Shown in pieces: positions 13,451 to 24,235 of a stretch of 64,000 nucleotides of DNA. Origin of the DNA: Callaeas wilsoni (lineage: Eukaryota > Chordata > Aves > Passeriformes > Callaeidae); contig VWPU01012686.1 of NCBI GenBank assembly GCA_013398955.1, positions 186,001 through 250,000 of the forward strand, given 5' to 3'. The position numbers were made by a program, and so were the translations under genes. Within the stretch, counting starts at the first letter, position 1; each line of letters opens with the position of its first letter. Under the pieces are notes generated by a model that was given only the letters and a program-made list of their open reading frames with translations, searched no databases and was not told the origin of the DNA.

Positions 13451-15339
13451 CTTGGCTGGAAGAGGATGTTTAAATACCTTATGTTGCATTTCGTTCCTTT
13501 CCATTCCACAACAGCTGGCATATCCTCTTTACACCCTTAATTACGGATCTGCATTCATCATCTTTTGTCCATTCTAGACATTGTGGAGTACTTGTTTTTG
13601 TCATGTTTGCTATACCTGTGTCTTCATTTATCCCACACAGCTGTCTGTCATTTCAAAGCACAGCCCGTGGCTCCCCATGCATTTTTCATACCTGTGGTTA
13701 AGATCTCGACAGGACAGTTCCTGTTTTATTCCTAGAACTGCAGGAGCCTATTAAAGAAGGAAACTTATGCTGTGCTCTCTTTAAGGAAAGCTTTGTTCTT
13801 CTCTGTGCTAGTAAATTTTTTTTTCCCCAGTTGTGAAGCTCGCATCCTTTTCAACAGCACTGCCTCTTCTTCTCTTCAGTTGAGACAACCTGGTATCAGG
13901 TACCCTGAATTCACCTCCTGAGAGGTTTTTGCTGGCTCTACCTAATGCTAAATACACCCTGACTTAATGCTGCAGGAGGAGCTCAGATGGTGCTGGAGGG
14001 AGAAGCAGTGGGCTCTGGAGACTTGGGGAGGAAGCCAAGGTGGAGGAGAGAGGCTGAAAGTTGGGCTTTTTGCTGCTATTTTTTAAGTTAACAGCAAAGG
14101 TAAGGCCAAGAGCGCGGGTAGGCTTGACCCTGCCCTTGCACTCCGTAAGGGAGCCGGCTGAACGCGCTGCTGCTCACACACAGGTCTTGTGCAAGGAGAC
14201 ATCTGGAGGCAGGACCCATCTGGATCAGACCTCTTTCCTGGGAACAGTGCTTGTGTGACTTCCTGGACACCATAAAGTTGCTGGAAATGCAAAGGCACTT
14301 CAGAAATGGGCAAAAGTGATGAAAAGTCTGTGGGGAAAGGCCCAGAGCAGGAGTAAAAGGGGGACTTGCCTGCTTGCAAGAACTTGGGAGGAGGAGGGAG
14401 GGTATTAAGGGTCCCCTGATGGTTTCACTGGAAGGAAGGGAATGAAATCAGGCAAGAAAAATTGCATCTGAACATCAGGAAATGCTTTCTTGTCACTTAG
14501 ATGTATTAGCTTGGGGAATTGCATCCTTAGGCACGGGGTGAGGACATGGTTGCTCAAGACATACTCGGAAAGCCTCTGAGCTTGAAGGGAAATGTCCTGT
14601 TGAGGAGTCATTGTCTCAGAGCTGTGCCAAGCTGGGACAGCCCCAGCGCTGCCATTACAACCCCACTGTGTTGATGTCATTCAGAGGCTGCTGCTGGGTG
14701 CCCTCCGTAGCCCTGGGAACTCAGGACGTCTGGTTTCACAGGCTGGGAGGAGAGATGTGCACCCTCCTCATGGTGTCCAGCCCCAAGCTTCGGTGTCCTC
14801 CTCCCATGGGTGAACCCCTGGATGGCACTCATATCACCTGCTCGAGTGCCAGCGGTGAGGGAGATGGGCAGGAGGAGAAGGGCTCCCCAGGGGTCCTGGA
14901 CATCCTAGACTGACGTCCACACCAGTGCCCCTGCATTGTGATGGATGGGACATCACAGCTGGCTGTTGCACCTCCATGGCTGTGAGCCCACCTCTAGCAC
15001 TGCTCTCCAAGCTCCGGTTTGACCACCAGCCCACTTAGGTTTTCCCAATAGTTTTATCCTGTGGGATGTCAGCTGTAGGGACTCCTTGACTTTTTTTTAC
15101 CTTCCCTTGCTCACTGTCCCAGCCTCTTGGGCCTGCTTTGGCCAGGGGGCGACCATATCTCCAGGGCAGACCACCCTAACCAAACTGGTGGGCTGCTACA
15201 GAAGCTCTGAATGCAGCAGCCAGCAGCACCATTTCTCCCGCAGATATATCTGTTTCCCAAGTAAGACCTATTGCCAGCCTGTCCCTTATCTACCTTTCCC
15301 TCCTTTCCAGCCGCTCCTCTCTTCCCGGCTTCTCCGGAG
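13451..15339. other. mostly unique noncoding DNA
   Basis: No gene is recognised. Around 14425-14540 the words CATCTGAACATCAGGAAATG and CTTTCTTGTCAC faintly recall the part of CR1 that encodes the C-terminal end of ORF2, but the match is too short to call. Frames such as 14611-14913 on the plus strand have no recognisable domain. Confidence 0.45.
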
Positions 15340-15540
15340 TTGTGCTGTTGCCATGGTTACTCGTTTATCTTTAAAAGATACACTTCCCCCCACCCCACCC
15401 CAGTGCAAAGTGAAATTCCCGAGCTTCATCCTCCATGGAGAACTGCCTCCCTCTAAAGTGGCACTAATTGAGCATGAAATGCTATGCAACTAAATTACAC
15501 CATAATTTATTCGGCGTTAAATGATTTTAAGCAGTGGCTC
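15340..15540. promoter_or_regulatory. candidate conserved element with RFX X-box-like site
   Basis: GTTGCCATGGTTAC at 15347-15360 is a near-palindromic X-box for RFX-family factors; it differs from the consensus GTTGCC-N2-GGYAAC arrangement at one position. About 100 bp downstream is an AT-rich block with TAATTG (homeodomain type) at 15465-15470, an octamer-like ATGCTATGCAA, and CATAATTTATT. The mix of one strong motif and a dense AT-rich core is enhancer-like. I cannot align it across species, so conservation is not shown. Confidence 0.33.
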
Positions 15541-16473
15541 AGGAGTGCTGGGAACAAGAATCACTCCCCTCTTCCCACTCTCCTCACTTCCTCACTGCGC
15601 AGCCTGCGCCGCAGCCGGGAGCAAGCCGGAGCCTGAGGATTGCATCGTCCGAAGAAGGACCAGCCCTCAACAGAACAGCTGCCACCTCACTGTCTGATTT
15701 TTTCAGGAGAGCCGACAGCTTGTTGGACTCTCATCAAATAACCTCTAATCACATCCCGATCGCTCCTAAGAGTCCTAATTTCCGACAGGGAGCCTGTCTG
15801 TATACTGCAGTGTACAGGATGTCACCAGCATCGTGCAGGATCTGGGTGGTTTTAGCCTATCAGGCTCACATCGACGGCTGAAGGGTCTTCCTCTTTGAAG
15901 AGAGAGAACTTCAGAGCAGACAGTTTGGCCAGTTTGAAAACAGCTGCCAAATTACATCACATTGGCTATTTCATCATTCCCAGACCACAGACCCTTTCCT
16001 CCCACCCGACAATTGCCCTCCAGCACTGTAGAATATCAGGTCTCTCGCACTGGTGTTTCTCTGCAGCAAGGAGATGCATGTTGTTCCTAAGGAAATAGGA
16101 AATCATTTGCTCCCCCTTCTAAACTCCAGCAAAATACCATTTTGAAGAAAAATGCAGAGGTTTCACATCGAAAATGGAAAACCGAGATGTTCCAACACTC
16201 TTCAGAAATACTTTTCAACGTCTATTCAGACTGAAGGCATTTGACAAAATTGATAAAAATATCAGAACTACCTCCATCAGCACAAGGTGTATTTTTAGAC
16301 ATAAAAGAGGAAAAGTTTCATTCAGTGAGAAAAAATGTCCCTACTTCCACTCAGAATGGAGACAATTTCAGCATTGTGTAAGAGAATCCAGGAGAAATGC
16401 ATTCTCCTAAATACGGAAGGATGGGAAAAGTAACAGCGGGATCAGAGGTACAGAAATGTAGAGCAGCTTCCAG

Positions 16474-16513
16474 CTTTCTTTTTCTTTTTTCCTTTTTTTT
16501 CCCCTTCCTTTTT
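16474..16513. repeat. 40-base homopyrimidine tract
   Basis: Every base on the plus strand in this interval is C or T, mostly T with short C runs. It is simple-sequence DNA that could influence local structure. No splice acceptor role can be argued because there is no exon next to it that I can support. Confidence 0.75.
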
Positions 16514-17297
16514 AAATTAAATATATGGAGACTAGGGTTAATTGAGATTCCTCCAAGTCAAAGAGTAATTTGGGACAAGAAGCAGCTAGCCCCATAGAAA
16601 AGGAAGCAGGGCTGTATGAACAAGCAGATTAGGACTCTTCACTCTGTGTAAGGCCTGCGTGATGATTAAGGATGGGTAGATTAGGAGTTCAGCAGGTCTG
16701 AAATAGCGTGGAAAAGATGACTGAGGATGGATGCTTTTCTGCCTTTTCTGAGACAGCCGTACATCAAACTAGAAGATAGCACGTTCAAAAGAAGCTAAGG
16801 GAATTTTCTCTCATATGTGGAGGTTAACCTGTGTAACTTATCACAGGACATCGTGGGTGGTAAAAGTGTTATAAAAAAAAAAGTGGTACAAAAACACCAG
16901 GATTATTTCACAGGGAGAAAATTCATCAGAAATCTTAGAGTGGTGTTCTGTTGCAAGCTCAAAGATGGTACTCACGGAAAAAAAATTGTAGAACCACATT
17001 GCATTTCTGCTGGTTTGAAGTACACCCTCGAGGATGTTGTGGTGCTGGGACAGACTAATTAGAAAGATTTTTGTGGTCTCATGGAACTGTCTCAGGTGAT
17101 TGCCATCCAGCAGGAAGAGACTGTGCAGGTATCTGAGCCTTGTTTCAGCAGTGTGGGCACTGACAGCATGCCAAACCTCCTCCCAGACTGTGCAACCTCC
17201 TTCTGCTGAAACAATATTCCAGTGGAAAAGATCAATTTATCCAAGGCAAAGTGTTTCCTTTAGAAGTGTTGCCTTCTGACAAAACTCATTTTAAGGT

Positions 17298-17352
17298 GAA
17301 AAAAAAGAAAGAAAAAAAGAGAAAAAAGAAAGAAGGGGGAAAAAAGAGAGGA
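17298..17352. repeat. 55-base homopurine tract
   Basis: The plus strand is purine only over 55 bases, built of AAAG and AAAAAAG units with one GGGGG block. Uninterrupted homopurine runs of this length can form triplex DNA when mirror symmetric. Here the symmetry is only partial. Confidence 0.8.
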
Positions 17353-18154
17353 TGAGTACTTTGATAATGTTGAAGTGTTTCATTTGTGTCTTTCTTGAGT
17401 GCAGTGTTTCAAGATGACTTCTTCCCCTGTTTCAGAAAGGGAAATACATTGTAAAACCAAATGAAAAATGAAAATGAAAAAAAAAAAAAAGGAAACTGAA
17501 GCAGAACTGTTTGAGTCATCCCCACATCTTTTTCCCCTGCTGTTTTCCCTCAAGAAGATGGTTAAATCTCCCTGGCTTTTGTTCCATCCTGGAATGGAAA
17601 ACCTCTTAAAACCACTGAACTTCCCCCAGGTTCTCTCTCAACCACTTCCCTGCTCTTTGGGATGACCTCTGTGGTGGGAAGCCAGGATACTGAGCCCAGG
17701 CCACTCTCCAGCTGCCCCAGATAATCCTCCCAGCTCACACTGAGCCCTGCTAAATGAGGCAGGCAGCTGGTACAAAACTTGCTCATCCTTTTCTAGGGAG
17801 AAAGGGAACATGCTGGACTCCACAACTGCAAGTCAGATGCTTTTCAGTGGCATGGATTTCCCTGAAGATGAGCTCTGAGTGCTGGCACTGGAGATGCAGG
17901 GGACAATGGCAGCCACACCAGCTCTGTGTGCTCAGGAGCAGCCCCGTGCCAAGCAGGGAGTACACACCTTGTGTGTCCACCCCACCAGGACACCAGCATC
18001 CACTGGGACCAGCTCCCCATCACCCCTGACATAATCTTCAGGCTTGTTCCTCCACCAGGAGCCTGTGGAATGATGGAAAGGCTCTTTTCCAACCTCGAGT
18101 CAGACAGGTGGCCTCTGTGCTTGTGGCAGGCAGGCAAAGGGCCACGCTCTTTCC

Positions 18155-18250
18155 TGCCAGTCAGCTCTGAGAACTGAAGGAAGATGTTTGTTTGCCCTCC
18201 TCTGCCATCCAGCTTTGTGAACTCAAGGAAGATGTTTGTTTGCTCTCCTC
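18155..18250. repeat. 48-bp tandem duplication, two units
   Basis: Unit one is 18155-18202 and unit two is 18203-18250. They align without gaps and agree at 42 of 48 positions, sharing the core AAGGAAGATGTTTGTTTG. A head-to-tail pair of this length with 87% identity shows a past local duplication. It lies outside any recognised transposable element. Confidence 0.9.
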
Positions 18251-19839
18251 GTCTTCCCTACAGCATTTGAGAGCCCTTCGAGGCAATGTTTTTCACTCCA
18301 TCCTGCCTCATTCCTTGAGGTGATTCCCAGCCATACAGAAGCCCTCTTGCACCTCACCCAGCAAGGCCACACTGTGGTTAACACTCAAAATCCCTGCCAG
18401 CAAATAAATAATTACTTGAGAGAAGCTGGGCTCAGAAGTGAGCTTGAACAAACAATATTTTTCTCGGGTTTTTTTTAAGCTGGCTTCAACAAGAGAGTTG
18501 AAAAATAATTTTGCCCCAGAAGTAAAACTTTGGGTGAATTTGAAACGTGAAAAGCATTATTCTGGCTCAAAGAAAGCCTCTTGTTTCCCTTCAAATCTTC
18601 CCAACGTTTCTTAACGCGATCTCTGAAACAACAAAAAAAAAGTTCTCAAATGAAAGTGCTAAACAGTGCAATTTAAGTGCTTGTAGAAGGGCTTATTTCT
18701 GACTGAAGCAGCCTTTTCTCACCCAAATTAACTGAGAAGTTGATACAAAGTTTCAAAGTGCGCTCCTCACACCAAAGTGCAGAAAATTTCACCCAAAGGG
18801 TGTCATTTCCTGGCATTCCCGCGGCCGCAGAGGTGTCATGCAGGGGGTTGCTGTGCTCCCATGAAGCACCGAGAGCTGTGAGTTGCTGCTCTTTGGGGCT
18901 TTTTAAAGTAAAATAACAATCTTTTAAGAGTGAAAGTCCAGTCCTGGCAGAACAGATGTTGTAACTTATCACATTTATGGTGGAAACTTGAGGGCCAAGA
19001 GGGAATTCAAACAGCAAATAGTTAACAGCAAAAACCCAAATAACGAGAAATATATAACGTGTATCAGAGGACCGAAGGGAGTTGATTGGTCTGAAGGAGC
19101 AGCGGGGGGTAGAAAATAGCAATTAAAGAGCAGGAGGAGGAAGAGGAGGCAAAGGAGGGCATTAGTGAGTAGCCAAGTGATTCCTTTAAATCCAGAGGGG
19201 TAAAGGTATACGATTCTCATTAAAATCAGCTGCTGTCCTGGAAGACGCGAGTAACACAGACTTTATCCATCTTCTGCAATCACACGATGAGCTGAGGGCA
19301 GGGTTACAGGGCACCGAGGTCTTCTCTAATTAACTGCCCCCAACTTCGTTAACTCAGCTGATGCGTGCCTGTGCCCTTCTGGGATGCTGAAAAACAGCCA
19401 TGAGTCAGAGCGCTGAAGTGACACAGGTTGCCGATCTGAGCTGGAACTCTGGGACACAGAGAATCCGAGTAGAAGAAGATGCAGAGGCGAGGCACACGCC
19501 CTTGTGAATTCCCCATGTTGCCTCACGAACAGCTCGCGGCTAAACTCTGCAGTTTCGGCTTGCTGATTGCCTCCCTTTTGCCCCCCTTAAACGCTTTTGT
19601 TGTTGTGATTAATTGTTTGCCACCGAAGCTATTACTTATCAGATTGTTTGCTAGCTCCTTTATCAGCTGAGCCGTACGGGGGCTTGTTTGTGTGATGCTG
19701 AAGCAGCGTGGGAGGCTGCAGAGCCGGACGGAGCCACGGGAGAGGTTGGCTGGGGGAGGCTGTTGGGATACAAAACTGCCTCTGGCAGCCAAAGCGCAGA
19801 GATTCCTAACCACGGGAGGTACTAGTTAAGCACCGGTAC
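18251..19839. other. unique noncoding DNA, nothing recognised
   Basis: No gene or repeat family is recognised. The part from about 19320 to 19700 has more CpG dinucleotides than its neighbours but is far from a CpG island. Homeodomain-type AATTAACTG and GATTAATTG words occur at about 19326 and 19600, so a regulatory role is possible but not shown. Confidence 0.45.
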
Positions 19840-20110
19840 CATTCCGTCAACCCCAGTCAGCGGTTTGCTCAGATCTACTATTCATTAAATGGTATATTCT
19901 TCGATAAGTGGAGAATGTATTGTGGAGCTTTAATAAAGGCTGTTGCTCATAACACTGCTTACCGAAGCCTTTCATCTTCACCCTAATTAATTCATGCTAA
20001 TTTCCTTGCCAGTTGGATACATCAATTTGAAGTTTAAAATAGAATCTTAGTTTGTTTGTGGAGTACAACGTGTTGCAAAATATAACTCTCCTGTCAGAAA
20101 AAAAAAAAAA
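19840..20110. promoter_or_regulatory. candidate conserved noncoding element with homeodomain/POU motifs
   Basis: The AT-rich block contains TAATTAAT at 19984-19991 (homeodomain type) directly followed, two bases on, by ATGCTAAT at 19994-20001, which fits the POU octamer ATGCWAAT. ATTCATTAAATGG lies upstream near 19880 and the block ends in a 13-base A run at 20098-20110. No long frame crosses it. Close spacing of a homeodomain palindrome and an octamer is typical of developmental enhancers. The assignment is inference. Confidence 0.33.
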
Positions 20111-22047
20111 TTGCATAAAGAGGAAGATCCGAATGGGATCTTACAAACACAATGTGCTGTGCAGTGTGGGTTGGAGAAATGCGGCATTGCTCCAGGGCCC
20201 CACATCTGCCCCCTCCCTGTAGGATCAGTCCGAAGTGCTCAGAGACTCCACTTGGAGCCCTCTCTACCAACAGGATCTTTCCACTGTGCTACTGCACCAT
20301 TGCTTTTATCAGCACAAAGACAGGAAACTATATATTCCTTCACCTGGACTCACTCCTGCGTGCCCCAATCAAAACAAGCTTTATCAGAAGATGCCACTTC
20401 TTGGGGCTGGAATGTGGGCTGTTTGAAAGATCTCTCTGAGGAACAGGTTTTTGCCTAATCCAGCACAGGCCCTGGGGTGCTGAGGGAAGAGTACAGCGGG
20501 GATTGCATTCAGGCTGATCTCAGAAGTTTTTCTTCCCACCAACACTACAACAGCTCAGTTCCTGCTGTAGCTTAAGGGATATAAAGTCACAGCTGAGAGG
20601 GCTGTAAAGGACGCAGAGAGCCATCAGTCATCTCCTTCCCCAAAACTAGTCTTTCTCCAGTCCTTCCTGGCAGACGTGTTATTCTCAAAGATTCCCCAAA
20701 ATAGCAAGCCTCCTTCTCTCCAGACAGTCAGCAAACACTTAATTCTTGTCACTGTGATTTACTTGTATCTTGCTTGAAATCCCCTTCCTGCAGTTTAAAC
20801 CTGTTTCTTCTTTCCTGTCCAATGGCTGTGGATCATTCCCACCCTCCCTGCTGCCTCATGACTTTTCCCCAGCCTTTTCTTCTTCACAACCCCAGGCTTT
20901 CTGTTTCTCCGTGCAGGTCAGTTTGGAGTGACTCAGGTAGACGTTCAGACACAAACAGGATAGAGAAGCAGAGACCCAGGAGATCCGTGCACATGGGCTT
21001 GCACGCCCACACATGAGTGCTTCTGAGCGTGCACACCTTGCATCCAGCCTTTTTCTCCCTAAGCATCCTTTGCTCACGGCGCTGGCAGCAGCAAAGGTCC
21101 CTGAGCTGTCAGAGAAATAACCAGGTCTCCCAAAAGCCCCAGGTAACCTTGGGCTCTGCAGCCTTGGTGAAAAATCCCCTCAGCATTCAAGAAGAGAAAA
21201 ATTCAGTATAAACAGTTGTAGAAGTCCCTCTGCTCCTTGCCTTAGTCCTAGCTGACCAGCAGAGAGACGGCAAAGAAACTGTCCGTGCACCCACAGGCAT
21301 GATAATGCGCAGGCTAAATTCCAGGGAATCGCAGGAAATTTTGCTAGAAATGTGGCGTGCAAAGAGGTACCGCAAGGTCCAGCTGGTTTGAATTTTCTCT
21401 GTATTTATAAAAAATAAATTGATACTTTATTACCTAATCAAAGTAGCTACTCATGTGTTTTCGCCTCCCCCTCCCTCCTCAAATTTAGCACGGGTGTTTC
21501 AGATGCTAATATAGAGCTCCCAAGAGAACAAGAGAGCCTTTCTGTGAGACTTTTTAAAGACATCTTAGAGGATGCTTAATAAAGAGGCAGCATGGGGTGG
21601 TGTCTGGGTCAAAGGCTCGACATTCAGGATACTTGGACTCCTTCCCGGCTCTGGCACAACTCCAGAACAAATGCTCCACTGCTCTGTGACTCAGTTTCCC
21701 CCTCTGCCTAGTGAGATGCTAAGCCTGCCCTTTCCCATGCTTTGGCAGAGAGCTAAAATCTCTTCCTGGTCCCATCGCCATCCCTGCATTCCCTATCCTA
21801 CCAACGACTGCAACGTGTTCCCGTGGCGCAGAGAACCCCAGCCCCAGCCCAAGGCTCTGTGGGCAATTTGTGCCATAAAAAACCTGTCCTCAAGGGCTTA
21901 CAGCTGTCTTGGCCAGCAGTAAATGTAAACCCCAGGACTCCCTGGATGCAGCTTGGGGCAGGGATGGAGATGCAGGATTAGCTACTCACAGAGGTGAACT
22001 GACATTGCATGACCAATTTTCAAGGCCGGTTTTACCACGGATTTTGG
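20111..22047. other. unique noncoding DNA, nothing recognised
   Basis: Overlapping frames of up to 116 codons are present in several frames, with no recognisable domain. No repeat family is seen. An AT-rich patch near 21395-21445 has no clear features. Confidence 0.5.
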
Positions 22048-22118
22048 CTAACAAATGTAGCAAAATCTAACAAATCTAGCAAAAGGTAGCAAATCAAGCA
22101 AACAAGGTAGCAAAAAAG
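22048..22118. repeat. degenerate short tandem repeat, TAGCAAA units
   Basis: TAGCAAA occurs four times here, with a fifth related AAGCAAA, and is interleaved with AACAAAT words. The spacing is irregular, at roughly 12 to 21 bases, so it is a decayed or slipped tandem array and not a clean microsatellite. Confidence 0.7.
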
Positions 22119-23974
22119 ATTTTGGTTTTGTGGGTGTTGCTGGAGTGGAAGAAGAAAACCGTGAGGGTGCAGGATAAACTCTGCTTTCGTTCACAGATTC
22201 CACTGGTGTCCAGGTGACACTGATGGAGTGATGAGGAATCATGTTTTCTTCACACACAAGCAAATATGGTGGAGAGCCAAATTTTTTTTTGCTTTTGGCA
22301 GAATTTTAAGGAGATAGTTACCCACGCTAAATGTGTGTTACCCACACATTTTCAAGAAAAGAAACCCCGTACAAAATAGGAAATAAGCCCTTTTTTCCTA
22401 GCAAAAATAATAATTTTGTAAAAAAAAAAATTCTAAAAGTAAAGATAGACACTGTGTTCTGTCTTGCTTCACATGTAAAACCAGCAGGAGAGGAGCCCCA
22501 GGACCAGGCATTTCTATCGCCAGTTTTGTTCTCAGCACCACTTTTACAGGAGCAGATGGTGGCACCAGCCTGGGACCAGCACCGTGGGCCACCTGCCCCA
22601 CACACACAGCCCCACACACTCCCCCAACACACACAGCTGCAGACACGGTCCAGCAAGTGGCATTCCACAAAAGACATTCCAGCATATTTCAACTTGTGTT
22701 TTATAAGGAGAAAAAAAGGGAATCACCCCTGAGCGAGGGAAGATAACAGCTCTGAAAGGATCTTTGAGAAGAGCCACTCCTGAGGGAAGGATCCTGTCCC
22801 TGCAGAGCGCTGCCAGCAACCTGTGCCCACAGCTACTCCAGCACAGCCACCACCACAGCCCCGTGCGGAGCTGTGTGAGTTGTCATGCACAGCTGGGACA
22901 CAAACTCCAGACTCCAGCTGGGCAGGAGGGAGTTGTACCCCTTCCACCTGCTTGTCTGGATCAATTCTGTTTTGTTTCTCTTCTCTTTGTGCGGTTTATT
23001 TGGTATGGGAAGACATGCTGGAAGATGAAAGAGGAGGGACTTTTCTGAAGCATGTGCCCTCACACTGATAGCGGACTCCTGAACTGGAAGAAAACTCTGC
23101 ATATTCAGTAGCCAGGACTCTGGAGGTCTTGCTGGCCAGGTCCTAGCCAGGACAGGAGACTGTAGCATCTCTTCATCCCCTGCTTTGGCAGAGTTCAGTC
23201 TGCTGGACCCTGCGCTGTCTGCAGAGGTACCTGACTGTCACCCAGGAAATACGATGAGAAAGAGCATTGCTCTGACCGTGTTTCAGGGGCAGCAAGGAGG
23301 TCAAGAAGATCAAGAAGATATACCCCAATATCATACAAGAGGTTCTTATGTGATGTAACAGGCTTCAGGGAAAGCTGGCTGTACCATTTTTGAAACAATG
23401 GAAGTCCTCATGCAGCCATGTATTCTCAGCCCTATTAAACACATGGGATAGCGAGACACTCTTTGTTATTCCATTACACAGAAAGGAACCTCAATGAGGA
23501 CCTTGAGATTTGATGAAGCTGTGCAAGAAACCTGTGCCTCAACTGGAAGTGTGTTCTGGATCTCATCTCCATGCCCGCCTTGAGTTTCCACGGTTTTGCA
23601 TGGCAGACCAGAGGCACGTCTTGCAGGCAGGAGGAGAGACAGGGAACAGGCAGCAAGCACAGGCAGGCTGTCTTAAGAAGACAGGAAAATATCAGAGTCT
23701 GTATATTTAGCCAAACACCCCTTAATAATTTCAGGTTTATTTCCCTATCCTGCCAACTCATGAAGCAAGTTGAACAGTTTCAACACCCGGCTAAGCTTTG
23801 CATTTCATCTCACGTTGAATCCACTGTCTGGAGACATTTGTTTTGCTTTCATTTATTCCGAAGTCCTGATCTAAGCCACAGAGGGAGATTTTTCCAGTAG
23901 GTGCCTGTGTGGCAGGGGGGGAAGAGGAACTCAGTGAGTGACTCAGCTTCATACTAACAAGGAGAAATTAAAAC
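22119..23974. other. unique noncoding DNA with a C/CA-rich patch
   Basis: No gene is recognised. A low-complexity patch of CCCCACACACA type lies at about 22586-22640. Frames of up to 133 codons overlap each other on both strands across 22330-23170 and are shadows of the biased composition. Confidence 0.5.
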
Positions 23975-24235
23975 CTAAAGTGACTTCATGCAACCAAATG
24001 CAGTGAAATAGGCCCTTGATCTAATCAGCACTTTCTAAAGGAATTAAATGCCAATCTATTTTAAAATGCATTTCACTGCGACTTAATGAGGGCAACAGGG
24101 AAAAATCAATTGGTTGTATAATTTGGGATTTCAATAATAAAAACAATAAATGCTAATTAGGAACATTCTTATTAATGTCATAAAATTCTTGGACAGATTG
24201 TAGTCATGTAATTAAAGTTTGACAAAGCTGCTTGA
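23975..24235. promoter_or_regulatory. candidate conserved noncoding element with SOX/POU motif pair
   Basis: This strongly AT-rich, non-repetitive block contains AACAAT (SOX type) at 24142-24147, then the POU octamer form ATGCTAAT at 24150-24157, which overlaps TAATTAG. AATCAATTGG, TCATGTAATTAAAG and ATTAATG words lie within 100 bp on either side. The SOX word lies opposite to the usual SOX2-POU composite orientation. There is no open frame of note. Among the noncoding blocks in the window it looks most like an enhancer, but conservation has not been tested. Confidence 0.38.

Larger units (their letters stand above)
15541..18154. other. unique noncoding DNA with purine/pyrimidine tracts
   Basis: No gene is recognised. 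The stretch contains an all-pyrimidine run of 40 bases at 16474-16513, an all-purine run of 55 bases at 17298-17352 and an A-rich run near 17461-17490. A frame of 78 codons at 16174-16410 and one of 81 codons at 16817-17062 look unremarkable, and neither resembles a family I know. Confidence 0.55.
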
